Assembly (NCBI RefSeq): GCF_020171805.1 | Contig: NZ_JAIVAF010000003.1 | Span: 186,001-250,000, forward strand | Direction of reading: 5' to 3' | DNA length: 64,000 nt | Source: Guptibacillus algicola | GTDB lineage: Bacteria > Bacillota > Bacilli > Bacillales > Guptibacillaceae | Shown here: piece after piece, positions 1-8,719 of the stretch | How positions within the stretch are numbered: the first letter of the stretch is position 1 | Layout of the letters: the number at the start of each line of letters is the position of its first letter | Notes under the pieces: generated by a model | The model's database searches: none | What the model was told of the DNA's origin: nothing | What the model saw: only the letters and a program-made list of their open reading frames with translations | Program-made: the position numbers and the translations under genes

Positions 1-341
1 AGAAGTCGCTTGAGATCACGAACATCGATGTTGGGAACAGGATTGCGGATGCTCTTGGGGTGATCGCAGGTCGATTGATTGACAGTAAACGTATTCAGGG
101 CGCTGTCTTAACCGGTGGCGATATCGCTGGTGCAACGTGCAAAGTACTGAATGGTAAAGGAATCCGTATTATTGGTGAAGTGGAAGATGGCCTCCCTTAC
201 GGAGAGTTGTTCGGTGGTCAGTATGATCGGTTGCCACTTGCGACGAAGGCAGGGTCTTTCGGTAGTGAGCAAGCGCTTGTGAAGGCGCTCGAAACGTTAA
301 GAGCAGTGAATCAACGATCATTTGAAAAGGTTCAAAAATAA
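1..341 (+). CDS. Four-carbon acid sugar kinase (DUF1537 family), C-terminal part
   Basis: The gene runs in from outside the window; the frame is open from base 3 and stops at 341. About 112 C-terminal residues are seen, including the glycine-rich stretch LTGGDIAGATCKVL and the ending GLPYGELFGG...LATKAGSFG. These are typical of the C-terminal nucleotide-binding domain of four-carbon acid sugar kinases (DtnK/OtnK type), which phosphorylate threonate or erythronate at O4. The TRAP transporter and PdxA2-type dehydrogenase that follow are the usual partners of this kinase, which supports the call. Substrate stereochemistry cannot be read from this fragment. Confidence 0.8.
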   Translation, partial: KSLEITNIDVGNRIADALGVIAGRLIDSKRIQGAVLTGGDIAGATCKVLNGKGIRIIGEVEDGLPYGELFGGQYDRLPLATKAGSFGSEQALVKALETLRAVNQRSFEKVQK

Positions 342-361
342 ATTATATTGGGGGAAACAAG

Positions 362-1393
362 ATGAAGAACGTAAAGAAAAAAGTATTTGGTGCTTTTGCT
401 GCACTAAGTCTAGGTGCACTTGTTGCATGCGGTGGAGCGGATCAGGAAGCAAGTTCAAATGGTGAAGCAGCTTCAGGTGAAACAAAAACACTACAAGTCG
501 GCATTACGCTAGCTGAGGATTCTCACTACTACAAAGGTCTTGAGCATTTCGGAGAACTAGTAGAGGAGAAGTCAGACGGTGAACTTGCAATTGAAATTTT
601 CCCTAACGGCTCGTTAGGTGGCGAACGTGACATGGTTGAAAGTCTACAGGTTGGATCTCTTGATATGGTCTTATCTTCTACTGGACCACTAGGTGGATTC
701 GCGCCAGAGATCAATGTAGTTGATCTTCCATTCCTATTTGAAAGTCGTGAACATGCTTATAAAGTACTTGATGGTGAAATTGGGCAAGAACTACTGACGA
801 ACTTAGAAGATCAAAGCCTAAAAGGTCTTGCTTGGTGGGAAAATGGATTCCGTCACGTGACGAACAGCGAGCGTGCGATCGAGAAGCCTGAAGACTTGAA
901 AGGGTTGAAAATCCGTACGATGGAAAACAACGTGCACCAAGATTCCTTTAAAGCACTAGGTGCAGACCCAACTCCTATGTCATTTACTGAACTCTTTACT
1001 GCATTACAGCAAGGTGTTGTTGATGGACAAGAAAATCCTGTTCCAATCATCTCTACTTCTCGATTCTATGAAGTTCAAGATCATCTAACTCTAACAGGTC
1101 ACTTCTATTCTCCGGCAGCTTTATTAGTAAGCTCTCAAGTGTTTGATGGTTTGACAGAAGATCAACAACAAGCACTTCAAGAAGCAGCGGTTGAAGGTGC
1201 GGAGTATGAGCGTGAACTTGTGGCTGAAATGGAAGAAGAAATGATTTCTGGATTAAAAGACGAAGGCATGAATGTTGTTGAAGAAGTGGACAAGAAGGCG
1301 TTCCAAAAAGCAACTGAATCTGTATACGACGAGTATGCTGATCAAGTTGGAGAAGATCTAATTAAAAAAATCCAGGATGCTGTAAACGAATAA
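362..1393 (+). CDS. TRAP transporter solute-binding lipoprotein (DctP family)
   Basis: This 343-residue protein is the extracytoplasmic receptor of a tripartite TRAP importer, predicted to bind a carboxylate. It has a lipoprotein signal with lipobox LVAC (Cys23), followed by a Ser/Gly/Glu-rich linker and a DctP fold. The family's conserved arginine, which pairs with the substrate carboxylate, lies in GLKIRTMENN (about residue 185), and the FTALQQGVVDGQENP block is also typical. GGGGGAA lies just before the ATG. The gene sits 20 bases after the kinase and before dctQM, so a four-carbon sugar acid such as threonate or erythronate is the likely ligand (inference). Confidence 0.9.
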   Translation: MKNVKKKVFGAFAALSLGALVACGGADQEASSNGEAASGETKTLQVGITLAEDSHYYKGLEHFGELVEEKSDGELAIEIFPNGSLGGERDMVESLQVGSLDMVLSSTGPLGGFAPEINVVDLPFLFESREHAYKVLDGEIGQELLTNLEDQSLKGLAWWENGFRHVTNSERAIEKPEDLKGLKIRTMENNVHQDSFKALGADPTPMSFTELFTALQQGVVDGQENPVPIISTSRFYEVQDHLTLTGHFYSPAALLVSSQVFDGLTEDQQQALQEAAVEGAEYERELVAEMEEEMISGLKDEGMNVVEEVDKKAFQKATESVYDEYADQVGEDLIKKIQDAVNE

Positions 1394-1421
1394 GACGTAT
1401 TAGACTTATGATGTGGGGATG

Positions 1422-1455
1422 ACCTCCCCCCATCATATTGTTGTATGGGGGAGGT
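1422..1455 (+). promoter_or_regulatory. Intercistronic hairpin covering the dctQ ribosome binding site
   Basis: Nine bases at 1422-1430 (ACCTCCCCC) pair perfectly with 1447-1455 (GGGGGAGGT), and two more A-U pairs form inside a one-base bulge. The 3' arm contains the only good Shine-Dalgarno sequence for the dctQ start at 1467. The structure could lower translation of the membrane subunits relative to the abundant binding protein, protect the upstream mRNA end, or both. Only three U residues follow, so it is a poor terminator. The pairing is seen directly; the function is inferred. Confidence 0.6.
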
Positions 1456-1466
1456 TTAAGGTACAT

Positions 1467-1958
1467 ATGAATTCCATCATTGAGACAATCGATCGATTTA
1501 ATAAAGTACTAGGGGTAGTCCTTGCACTTCTCATCATGGTCATGTCCGCTGTTATTTTCTATCAAGTGTTTTCGAGATTCGTTCTAGAAGATTCGCTCAG
1601 GTGGTCAGAGGAGTTGGCAAGATACATCATGGTATGGAGCGTCTTCATAGGTTCAGCGCTTGCGATTAGAAAGCGTGATTTGATTTCGGTTGATGCGATT
1701 AAAGAACTGATGTCCGCCCGTGCTAGAAACATCTTGAATATCGCTGTCTATCTTGTGAGTATCGGTTTTCTAGCGATACTCGTAAACTATGGATTTGTAT
1801 TAGTAGGAAATATAGCGGGTCAACTTTCTCCTGCTATGAATATCTCGATGGCATGGGCGTATTCTGCCATCCCAGTCGGCTCGGCCTTAATGATCATTAA
1901 CTGCGTGGCCGTTATATTAGAAGTTATTCTGGACTTAAAGGGGGGCAACGAACAATGA
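1467..1958 (+). CDS. TRAP transporter small permease (DctQ family)
   Basis: This 163-residue protein has four predicted membrane spans and is the small integral subunit of the TRAP importer. The family signature is visible in RWSEELARYIMVW. I start it at ATG 1467 because GGGGGAGG lies 12 bases upstream. An in-frame GTG at 1413 would add 18 residues encoded by the hairpin region and has no Shine-Dalgarno sequence. Its stop overlaps the dctM start (ATGA at 1955), indicating translational coupling. Confidence 0.88.
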   Translation: MNSIIETIDRFNKVLGVVLALLIMVMSAVIFYQVFSRFVLEDSLRWSEELARYIMVWSVFIGSALAIRKRDLISVDAIKELMSARARNILNIAVYLVSIGFLAILVNYGFVLVGNIAGQLSPAMNISMAWAYSAIPVGSALMIINCVAVILEVILDLKGGNEQ

Positions 1959-3232
1959 CAACCGTATTATTAACAACGATGTTAGTTCTGTTCCTCTTTA
2001 CGGTTCCGATTGCTCTTGCGATCGGGTTAGCTTCTGCGATCGCGATCTGGTTGACGAGTGATCTTCCGATGCTCGTGATTGTACAGCGGATCTTCACCTC
2101 GCTCGATTCCTTTCCGTTAATGGCGATTCCGTTCTTTATCCTTGCAGGTGCTTTGATGGAGACTGGAGGAATCTCGAAGCGTCTCGTTCACTTCGCAAAT
2201 ACGCTCGCTGGTTCGATGACGGGTGGTTTAGCTGGCGTAACGGTCATAACTTCGATGTTTTTCGCTGCGATTTCTGGATCTAGTCCAGCGACGGTGGCAG
2301 CGATCGGTTCCATTATGATTCCGGCCATGGTAGCAAGGCACTATGATGTGAACTTCGCTTCGGCTGTACAAGCGGTATCGGGTGCGCTCGGCGTTATTAT
2401 TCCACCGAGTATTCCGATGATCCTTTATGGCGTTGTCGTAGGTGTATCGATCGGAGACTTGTTTATCGCAGGGATCATTCCTGGTCTCTTGATAGGGTTT
2501 TCTCTGATCTTAACCGCGTTTGTTTTCTCGAAAAGACGAGGATATAAGGGAACAGACCATTTTACATGGCAAGAGCGTTTCACTGCTTTTAAGGATGCGA
2601 TCTTCGCACTGTTGATGCCAACAATCATCCTTGGTGGTATTTACGGAGGAATCTTCACACCAACGGAAGCAGCAGTTGTTGCTGTAGCTTACGCATTGAT
2701 CATCGGTGTATTTGTTTATAAGGAAATCAAACTGAAAGATCTGATCCCAGTGTTTGTGAAATCAGGGTTAACAACGTCGGTTATCATGTTGATCATCGGT
2801 ACTGCAGGTCTTCTAGGATGGTTGTTGACGAAGGAACGGATTCCGCAAACGGTCGCTCAGTCCTTTATGAGCTTTTCGGATAACCCACTTGTGTTCTTGT
2901 TAATCGTTAACATTTTTCTATTGATCGTTGGGATGTTCTTTGAAACATCTGCATCGGTTATTATTCTGGCACCGATCCTCGCGCCGATTGCAATCCAGCT
3001 TGGCGTTGATCCGGTTCATTTCGGAATGATCATGGTCGTTAACCTTGCGATTGGAATGGTGACACCGCCACTTGGAGTCAACCTGTTCGTTGCGATGCAG
3101 ATTTCAAAGATTCGATTAGAAACGTTATCAAAAGCGGTCCTACCGTTTTTATTCATCTTGATCGTTGATGTGTTACTCATCAGTTATATACCAGAGATCT
3201 CACTATTCCTAGTGGATCTGTTAGATAAGTAG
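1955..3232 (+). CDS. TRAP transporter large permease (DctM family)
   Basis: This 425-residue, highly hydrophobic protein of about twelve spans is the ion-coupled transport subunit. Family features include FPLMAIPFFILAGALMETGG, AISGSSPATVAAIGSIMIP, and PPSIPMILYG in the first half, with a pseudo-repeat in the second half ending in TPPLGVNLFV. Length is normal for DctM. It completes a three-gene TRAP system that likely imports the acid metabolised by the flanking kinase and PdxA2-type dehydrogenase. Confidence 0.92.
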   Translation: MTTVLLTTMLVLFLFTVPIALAIGLASAIAIWLTSDLPMLVIVQRIFTSLDSFPLMAIPFFILAGALMETGGISKRLVHFANTLAGSMTGGLAGVTVITSMFFAAISGSSPATVAAIGSIMIPAMVARHYDVNFASAVQAVSGALGVIIPPSIPMILYGVVVGVSIGDLFIAGIIPGLLIGFSLILTAFVFSKRRGYKGTDHFTWQERFTAFKDAIFALLMPTIILGGIYGGIFTPTEAAVVAVAYALIIGVFVYKEIKLKDLIPVFVKSGLTTSVIMLIIGTAGLLGWLLTKERIPQTVAQSFMSFSDNPLVFLLIVNIFLLIVGMFFETSASVIILAPILAPIAIQLGVDPVHFGMIMVVNLAIGMVTPPLGVNLFVAMQISKIRLETLSKAVLPFLFILIVDVLLISYIPEISLFLVDLLDK

Positions 3233-3256
3233 TGAGAATAAGGGAGGACATTATCT

Positions 3257-4258
3257 ATGGCTAAACCAATTATTGCGATTACGATGGGCGATCCCTCTGG
3301 CGTAGGACCTGAAATCATTGTAAAATCATTTCAGGACAAAGCGATTCACGAGAAATGTGACCTATTTGTAATCGGAGATGAAAAGATGCTAACGAGGGCA
3401 ATCGACGTAACGGGTGTAGATCTTCATGTAAGAAGCATATCCTCTCCAGATGAAGCTTCATTCACTCATGGTACGATCGATGTGATCGATCTTGATCTTG
3501 TCGAAGAAGATTTACCCTGGGGAGAAGTCTCTTCAGAAGCTGGGAATGCAGCGTTTCGGTACTTAGAAAAAGCGATCTCGTATGCGAATGAGAAAAGCAT
3601 TCAAGGAATCTGTACCGCGCCATTGAATAAAGAAGCGCTTCATAAGGCTGGCCACATTTATCCTGGTCATACCGAAATTCTAGCAGAACTCACGAATACG
3701 AAAGACTTTGCGATGATGCTTTCTGCACCAGGGTTACGCGTGATCCACGTAACGACACATATCGGTCTTATCGATGCAGTGAATAAGATCAACGTTGATC
3801 GCCAATATACGGTGATCAAACTTGCGCACGAAACGCTCCAAAAGGCAGGGATCGAGAACCCGAAGATTGCCGTTTGTGGCATTAATCCTCATGCAGGAGA
3901 AAACGGACTTTTCGGCAACGGAGAAGAAGAGGAAAAGATCATTCCTGCTGTTGAAAAAGCACGTGCTGAAGGGATCGATGTTGTCGGACCACTACCAGCA
4001 GACACGCTGTTCTTCAGAGCGAAGCGTGGTGACTTCGATATTGTCGTCGCACAGTACCATGATCAAGGGCATGGTCCGATCAAGGTGCTAGGTCTTGAGT
4101 CTGGCGTGAACATTACGGTTGGACTCCCAACAATTCGAACGAGCGTTGACCATGGAACAGCCTTCGATATCGCAGGAAAGAACATCGCCGACGAGAAGTC
4201 GTTGAAAGAAGCGATTCGTATGGCATATGAATTAGCACCGACGAAGGTAGTTAAATAA
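3257..4258 (+). CDS. pdxA2: PdxA2-type 4-phospho-D-threonate/erythronate dehydrogenase
   Basis: This 333-residue PdxA-family NAD-dependent oxidative decarboxylase opens with MGDPSGVGPEI. It carries the three family metal-ligand histidines in YPGHTE, NPHAGE and YHDQGH. PdxA proper makes pyridoxine, but PdxA2 paralogues beside DUF1537 kinases oxidise and decarboxylate 4-phospho-D-threonate or 4-phospho-D-erythronate to dihydroxyacetone phosphate (established for this gene pair). Its position after the kinase and TRAP genes makes the catabolic role far more likely than vitamin B6 synthesis. AGGGAGG precedes the ATG by about 10 bases. Confidence 0.85.
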   Translation: MAKPIIAITMGDPSGVGPEIIVKSFQDKAIHEKCDLFVIGDEKMLTRAIDVTGVDLHVRSISSPDEASFTHGTIDVIDLDLVEEDLPWGEVSSEAGNAAFRYLEKAISYANEKSIQGICTAPLNKEALHKAGHIYPGHTEILAELTNTKDFAMMLSAPGLRVIHVTTHIGLIDAVNKINVDRQYTVIKLAHETLQKAGIENPKIAVCGINPHAGENGLFGNGEEEEKIIPAVEKARAEGIDVVGPLPADTLFFRAKRGDFDIVVAQYHDQGHGPIKVLGLESGVNITVGLPTIRTSVDHGTAFDIAGKNIADEKSLKEAIRMAYELAPTKVVK

Positions 4259-4269
4259 AGAACGCAACG

Positions 4270-4299
4270 ATAGCAAGAGACACGTCTGTCTCTTGCTAT
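4270..4299. other. Perfect 12-bp hairpin between pdxA2 and the LarA homologue
   Basis: ATAGCAAGAGAC at 4270-4281 pairs perfectly with 4288-4299 around a six-base loop. No U run follows, so it is not a standard terminator. It may be a processing or stability element that sets different mRNA levels for the two cistrons, or a protein-binding site. Confidence 0.5.
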
Positions 4300-4327
4300 G
4301 CTCGTTACAATAAGGAGTGGATTTAAA

Positions 4328-5572
4328 ATGGCATTTCCAAAAGTTGCGAAGATCAGGCAAACGTTTGACGTTAAAAGCATTCCAGACGTTTCAAAAGTCA
4401 TCGAGGATCAGTTTTCAACGATCGAAGCAAATCAGAAAATAAAGCCAGGAATGGAAATTGCGATTACCGTCGGAAGTCGTGGCATCGCCAACATAGCGAC
4501 ACTTGTAAAAGGAATTGCGGATGAAGTAAAGAAGCGAGGGGCGACACCTTTTATCATCCCAGCGATGGGAAGTCACGGCGGAGCTACAGCTGAAGGTCAG
4601 GTAGAAGTGTTAGACGGACTCGGGGTGACGGAGGCGTCGACAGGCTGTGAAATTCGGTCTTCGATGGACGTTGTTGAAATAGGAAAAACTTCTGTTGGGA
4701 TTCCCGTCTATATCGATCAGCATGCCCATCAGGCGGATGGAATTATCGTCATGAACCGGGTGAAGCCTCATACCGATTTTAAGAAAGATATTGAAAGTGG
4801 CGTACTTAAGATGGCTTCGATTGGAATGGGGAAACACAAGCAGGCGCTCGCCCTACATACACACGGTATCAAAGGTATACGTGACATGATGCCTGAAGTA
4901 GGTCAAGTTGCAATTCAAAATTCGAATACACTTTATGGAGTAGCAATCGTTGAGAATGCTCATGAAGATACGGCGATCATAGAAGTCATGGAACCTGAGA
5001 ATATTCTTGAAGAGGAAAGAAAGCTTCTGACAAGGGCGTTCGAGTTCATACCCAGCTTACCTGTAGATGACATCGACATCCTCGTCGTCGATGAAATCGG
5101 TAAAAACTATAGCGGGACGGGAATGGATACGAATATCATCGGTCGCATACGTGTGCTTGGTGTGGAAGAACCCGAACTTCCTCGTGTGAAATATTTGATC
5201 GCATCGAACTTAAGTGAAGCGAGCCACGGAAACGCGCTTGGAATCGGGCTTGCTGACTTAACGACGAAAAGGCTTTATGAGAAGATTGATATGAAAGCGA
5301 TGAATGAGAACGTCATAACGAGTACGTTCCTTGATCGAGCAAAAATTCCGATAGTGCTTGAAAACGATCAAGAGGCATTAAAAGCTGCTCTTCGGGCGAC
5401 GTGGGGAGTAGAAGATGAAGAAGCGAGAATCGTTCGAATTCCGAACACGCTCCATATTGGTGAGATGTTTGTATCAGAGGTGATCTACCACGAGTTGAAA
5501 GATCTTAATCATATTGAAGTTGTGGATGAACCACGTGAAATGGTGTTTGATGAAAACGGATATTTTGTATAG
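4328..5572 (+). CDS. LarA-family nickel-pincer enzyme, divergent (DUF2088), putative hydroxy-acid epimerase
   Basis: This 414-residue protein is related to nickel-dependent lactate racemase. Positions matching the LarA active site are visible: Arg51 (VGSRG), His83 (GSHGG), His148 (RVKPHTDF), Lys161 (SGVLKM, the cofactor-linked lysine in LarA) and His177 (LHTHG). It is shorter and more divergent than the canonical LarA at 9922, so the substrate is not simply lactate. Start ATG 4328 follows TAAGGAGTG. Next to the D-threonate/erythronate kinase-dehydrogenase pair, a C2 epimerase joining D-threonate and D-erythronate is plausible (inference). A close paralogue lies at 18441. Confidence 0.75.
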   Translation: MAFPKVAKIRQTFDVKSIPDVSKVIEDQFSTIEANQKIKPGMEIAITVGSRGIANIATLVKGIADEVKKRGATPFIIPAMGSHGGATAEGQVEVLDGLGVTEASTGCEIRSSMDVVEIGKTSVGIPVYIDQHAHQADGIIVMNRVKPHTDFKKDIESGVLKMASIGMGKHKQALALHTHGIKGIRDMMPEVGQVAIQNSNTLYGVAIVENAHEDTAIIEVMEPENILEEERKLLTRAFEFIPSLPVDDIDILVVDEIGKNYSGTGMDTNIIGRIRVLGVEEPELPRVKYLIASNLSEASHGNALGIGLADLTTKRLYEKIDMKAMNENVITSTFLDRAKIPIVLENDQEALKAALRATWGVEDEEARIVRIPNTLHIGEMFVSEVIYHELKDLNHIEVVDEPREMVFDENGYFV

Positions 5573-5591
5573 GATGTAAAGGAACAGTTGT

Positions 5592-5628
5592 AGGTAGAGT
5601 TGCCTGGTACAGGGCATCTACCTTTTTC
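5592..5628 (+). terminator. Terminator after the first hydroxy-acid module
   Basis: AGGTAGA (5592-5598) pairs with TCTACCT (5617-5623), extended by TGCC/GGCA inside, and is followed by a T run. It separates the LarA homologue from the nickel permease and could also be read through. Confidence 0.65.
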
Positions 5629-5656
5629 TATTGAACTTGAAGAAAAGAGGGGACTT

Positions 5657-6268
5657 ATGGTCAGTAGCTTAACTTCGGTATTATTAGTTGGACTTATCCT
5701 TGGTATTAAACATGCGATCGAACCGGACCATGTGATCGCGGTTTCGACCGTTGCTAGCAATACAAAAAAATGGTGGCGTTCTTCTTTTGCCGGTATCTTT
5801 TGGGGAATCGGTCATACGGCTACACTCTTTATCGTCGGTATAATGGTAATTGCTTTGAAAGGCACGATTCCTGAGGGCTGGTCACTTTGGATGGAGGTAA
5901 TCGTCGGTGTGATGCTCGTTTACCTTGGGTTTAAGAGTATGATCGTCGCGAGAAAAGAGAAGGTAGGTCAAGTAAACGATAAACGATCTCCGTACTTGAA
6001 GTCTGTTGTGATCGGGAGTATCCATGGATTAGCGGGAAGCGGTGCGCTCGTTCTTCTTACGATTTCTTCCGTCGATCACATATGGGAAGGTGCTCTGTAT
6101 ATACTTGTATTCGGGCTCGGGACCGTGATCGGAATGCTCTTTTTCACGACGGTTCTTGCGATTCCATTTTTGTTAAGTAAATCGAAAAGCTTCCATTATA
6201 ACCTGACGCGGTTCGCCGGTCTTGTGAGCGTCCTGTTTGGGGTTTATTACATGTATAGCGTGTGGTAG
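5657..6268 (+). CDS. Nickel/cobalt permease, NiCoT/UreH-like
   Basis: This is a 203-residue membrane protein of about six spans. It has the NiCoT signature HX4DH as HAIEPDH near the N-terminus, then GIFWGIGHTATLF and, in the second half, GSIHGLAGSGALVLL. The family imports Ni2+ or Co2+ across the membrane. ATG 5657 follows AAAGAGGGGAC; the in-frame upstream extension overlaps the terminator and lacks a signal. Its location among LarA-family genes, whose cofactor contains nickel, supports nickel as the substrate (inference). No urease or hydrogenase genes are in the window. Confidence 0.8.
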   Translation: MVSSLTSVLLVGLILGIKHAIEPDHVIAVSTVASNTKKWWRSSFAGIFWGIGHTATLFIVGIMVIALKGTIPEGWSLWMEVIVGVMLVYLGFKSMIVARKEKVGQVNDKRSPYLKSVVIGSIHGLAGSGALVLLTISSVDHIWEGALYILVFGLGTVIGMLFFTTVLAIPFLLSKSKSFHYNLTRFAGLVSVLFGVYYMYSVW

Positions 6269-6278
6269 AGCTAGTACA

Positions 6279-6308
6279 AAAAAGCATCTGTTCGACAGGT
6301 GCTTTTTC
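6279..6308. terminator. Bidirectional terminator between convergent genes
   Basis: A stem of AAGCATCTG and CAGGTGCTT with a five-base loop is flanked by A residues on the left and T residues on the right. It can stop transcription of the nickel permease on the plus strand and of the regulator on the minus strand. Confidence 0.8.
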
Positions 6309-6325
6309 TATGCGCGTACCATTGT

Positions 6326-7411
6326 TTAATCACGACTCTCTGGCATCCACAGCGCCATCTGAAGAGTCAGCGCAGCTCTAAATTCCCTGGGGTCGTAGCC
6401 AGTATCTTTCGTAATTTTATTCAATCGATACACGAGCGTATTACGATGGATGAACATAGCCTCAGATGTTTGTTGAATGTTAAGGTTGTTTTCAAAAAAG
6501 GTTGTTAACGTACTTGCATACTTTGCAACTGTGTTGGTGACGATTCTTTCTCGAAACCGAACGGCTTCTGCTGAATTTGTTTGATGAAGAAGCGCCTGGG
6601 GCTCGACATCTGCAAAGAAAATGAGTTGTTGATCGATGACAATTTCGAGTGCAAGCTTACAGTCCTGATAGGCTTGGCTAAAGTCATTAAACGTATTTAT
6701 CACATTACTGACAGCAACACGGTATTGAAGAGAGAGGCGGTTCAGTTCTGAGGAGATATAGTTGAGAAGTTTTTTTGATCGATCTTCTCTGGTTCCACAC
6801 AGGCCAATAAATAACGTGTTCACATTGATGAATCCAATAAGTGCATCGTTATGCGAGATGGACCGTTCTATTCTTTGAATCAGCTCATGGTTCGGGATAG
6901 AGCGATTGCTTATTTGAACGATTAGAATTGTGTAGGGAGAAGGTAGTTTCAGTTCTATTAATTCCATACCGCGCTCAATCTGCTCGTATGAAGGAACTGA
7001 CCTCAAGAGTTCCTCGATAATCATCTCTTTTGTTCGCTGCTTCCACTCTAGTTGCCGCGCGATAAATTCTTGCTTGATCATAAGTTCCGTCGTCATTTTT
7101 ACTAGACCACCAACATCGTTCATCTCATCAGGATTACCAGTTATACCGATGACACCAACAACTTGATTTTGAAATGAGATCGGGAGGTTGAGCCCGGGGT
7201 GGGTTCCACGCCATTTACCGTCATCGTTCTTGTAAACAGCTAAAGGCTCTTTTGTCTTCAGCACTTCGAGGGCACCTTCGTGGATCTGATCCATTCTTTC
7301 TGCATCTCCTGAACCGATAATGACGCCTTTTTCATTCATGATATTCACGTTACGGTTCAGGCGAAGCGAGGTCTCGGTGACAATCGTTTTCGCTATTTCT
7401 CTCGTTAACAT
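6326..7411 (-). CDS. CdaR-family sugar-diacid/glycerate regulator
   Basis: This 361-residue protein has the CdaR layout: an N-terminal diacid-recognition domain (about 1-135), a middle GGDEF-like region, and a C-terminal PucR-type helix-turn-helix (about 300-355, NIQQTSEAMFIHRNTLVYRLNKI). CdaR proteins are activators that respond to sugar diacids or glycerate and control glycerate kinase genes. It is divergent from the glycerate kinase at 7556, so that operon is its likely target. A GGGGGCCC stretch precedes the ATG. Confidence 0.88.
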   Translation of the reverse strand: MLTREIAKTIVTETSLRLNRNVNIMNEKGVIIGSGDAERMDQIHEGALEVLKTKEPLAVYKNDDGKWRGTHPGLNLPISFQNQVVGVIGITGNPDEMNDVGGLVKMTTELMIKQEFIARQLEWKQRTKEMIIEELLRSVPSYEQIERGMELIELKLPSPYTILIVQISNRSIPNHELIQRIERSISHNDALIGFINVNTLFIGLCGTREDRSKKLLNYISSELNRLSLQYRVAVSNVINTFNDFSQAYQDCKLALEIVIDQQLIFFADVEPQALLHQTNSAEAVRFRERIVTNTVAKYASTLTTFFENNLNIQQTSEAMFIHRNTLVYRLNKITKDTGYDPREFRAALTLQMALWMPESRD

Positions 7412-7555
7412 GTGATGGTGGGCCCCCTTTTAGTTAATATTGACAAACTATTTAGATAAATCTGCATCTTTTTTATACATTATAGCCAACGCATTCATTC
7501 GTCAAGGAACGTATAATTGGTTGTAAGATGAAAGCGTTTTCTGGGAGGTGCAGGC
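7412..7555. promoter_or_regulatory. Divergent promoter region, regulator/glycerate kinase
   Basis: On the plus strand TATAAT at 7512-7517 lies ahead of glycerate kinase, but no good -35 hexamer stands 16-18 bases upstream. That is expected of an activator-dependent promoter. On the minus strand TTGACG (7505-7500) and TATAAT (7484-7479) are 15 bases apart, a possible promoter for the regulator. An operator was not identified. Confidence 0.4.
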
Positions 7556-8719
7556 ATGAAAATTGTTATTGCTCCTGACTCCTTTAAAGGGAGTTTATCA
7601 GCCGTTGAATCGGCAGAAGCAATTGAGAGGGGAGTGAAAAAGGCACTTCCCGAAAGCGACACGACGTTGGTTCCGATTGCGGATGGCGGAGAAGGAACGT
7701 TAGAGACGTTGGTCGTTGCTACGGGCGGATTTACAAGAAGCGTTTCAGTGATGGGACCACTCGGTGATGAAGTTGAAGCTATGTACGGCATTCTTGGTGA
7801 CGGTGAAACGTGTGTGATTGAGATGGCGAGTGCTTCAGGCATCGGACTCGTGCCGAAGGGGGATTTAAATCCTTTTCTTACGACGACGTACGGTACAGGA
7901 GAACTGATTGCTGAAGCACTAGATGAAGGGTATCGAAAATTCATTCTGGCGATTGGGGGCTCTGCGACGAACGATGGCGGAGCAGGAATGCTACAGGCTT
8001 TGGGGGTTCGTCTTTTAAACGAAAGTGGAGGACCAGTTGGTATGGGAGGCGGTAGTCTTACGAATATACGAAGTATCGATCTAACAGGATTCGATCAGAG
8101 GATTTCAAGCAGCACGTTTCTCATCGCTTCAGATGTTGAAAATCCACTGATCGGTCCGTCTGGCGCTTCATATGTATTCGGTCCTCAAAAAGGTGCGAGT
8201 CCTGAAGGTGTGAAGGTGTTAGATCGGCACTTGGAACACTGGGCTGATGTAGTAGAGCATACAACAGGCGTTTCCCTTCATGACAAGCGAGGGGCAGGTG
8301 CTGCTGGAGGGATCGGTGGTGCGTTTCAGGCGTTCTTTCCTTCAAAAATGGAACGAGGGATCGATGTAGTGATCAGATATACAAATTTAGAGGGAAAACT
8401 TGTCGGGGCTGATCTTGTCGTCACAGGTGAAGGACGAGTCGATTCACAAACCGCTTCTGGAAAAACACCGATGGGGGTCGCGCAAGCAGCCAATGACCTT
8501 GGAATTCCGACAGTTGTAATGGCGGGTTCTGTGGGAGACGGCATCAATGCTCTTTACCCTTATGGCGTAATAGGTGTACATAGTATGTTGAACCGGCCGA
8601 TGACGTTAGAAGTAGCGATGAAGGAAGCGTCAGCGTTATTAGAAAGTAGTACAGAACAAGTCGTGCGATCTTTTTTCCATAGTCACGTTCATAACAAACA
8701 AGGAGGTCTTGTTTTATGA
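7556..8719 (+). CDS. glxK: Glycerate kinase, type I (GlxK/GarK family)
   Basis: This 387-residue protein phosphorylates D-glycerate. It starts with the family signature KIVIAPDSFKGSLSA, then PIADGGEGTLETL and IGGSATNDGGAGMLQALG, and contains VVTGEGRVDSQTASGKTP near residue 290. GGGAGG precedes ATG 7556. Its stop overlaps the start of the permease (ATGA), so the two are coupled. With the CdaR-type regulator and LarA, it defines a glycerate or sugar-acid module. The phosphorylated position (2 or 3) cannot be told from the sequence. Confidence 0.92.
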   Translation: MKIVIAPDSFKGSLSAVESAEAIERGVKKALPESDTTLVPIADGGEGTLETLVVATGGFTRSVSVMGPLGDEVEAMYGILGDGETCVIEMASASGIGLVPKGDLNPFLTTTYGTGELIAEALDEGYRKFILAIGGSATNDGGAGMLQALGVRLLNESGGPVGMGGGSLTNIRSIDLTGFDQRISSSTFLIASDVENPLIGPSGASYVFGPQKGASPEGVKVLDRHLEHWADVVEHTTGVSLHDKRGAGAAGGIGGAFQAFFPSKMERGIDVVIRYTNLEGKLVGADLVVTGEGRVDSQTASGKTPMGVAQAANDLGIPTVVMAGSVGDGINALYPYGVIGVHSMLNRPMTLEVAMKEASALLESSTEQVVRSFFHSHVHNKQGGLVL

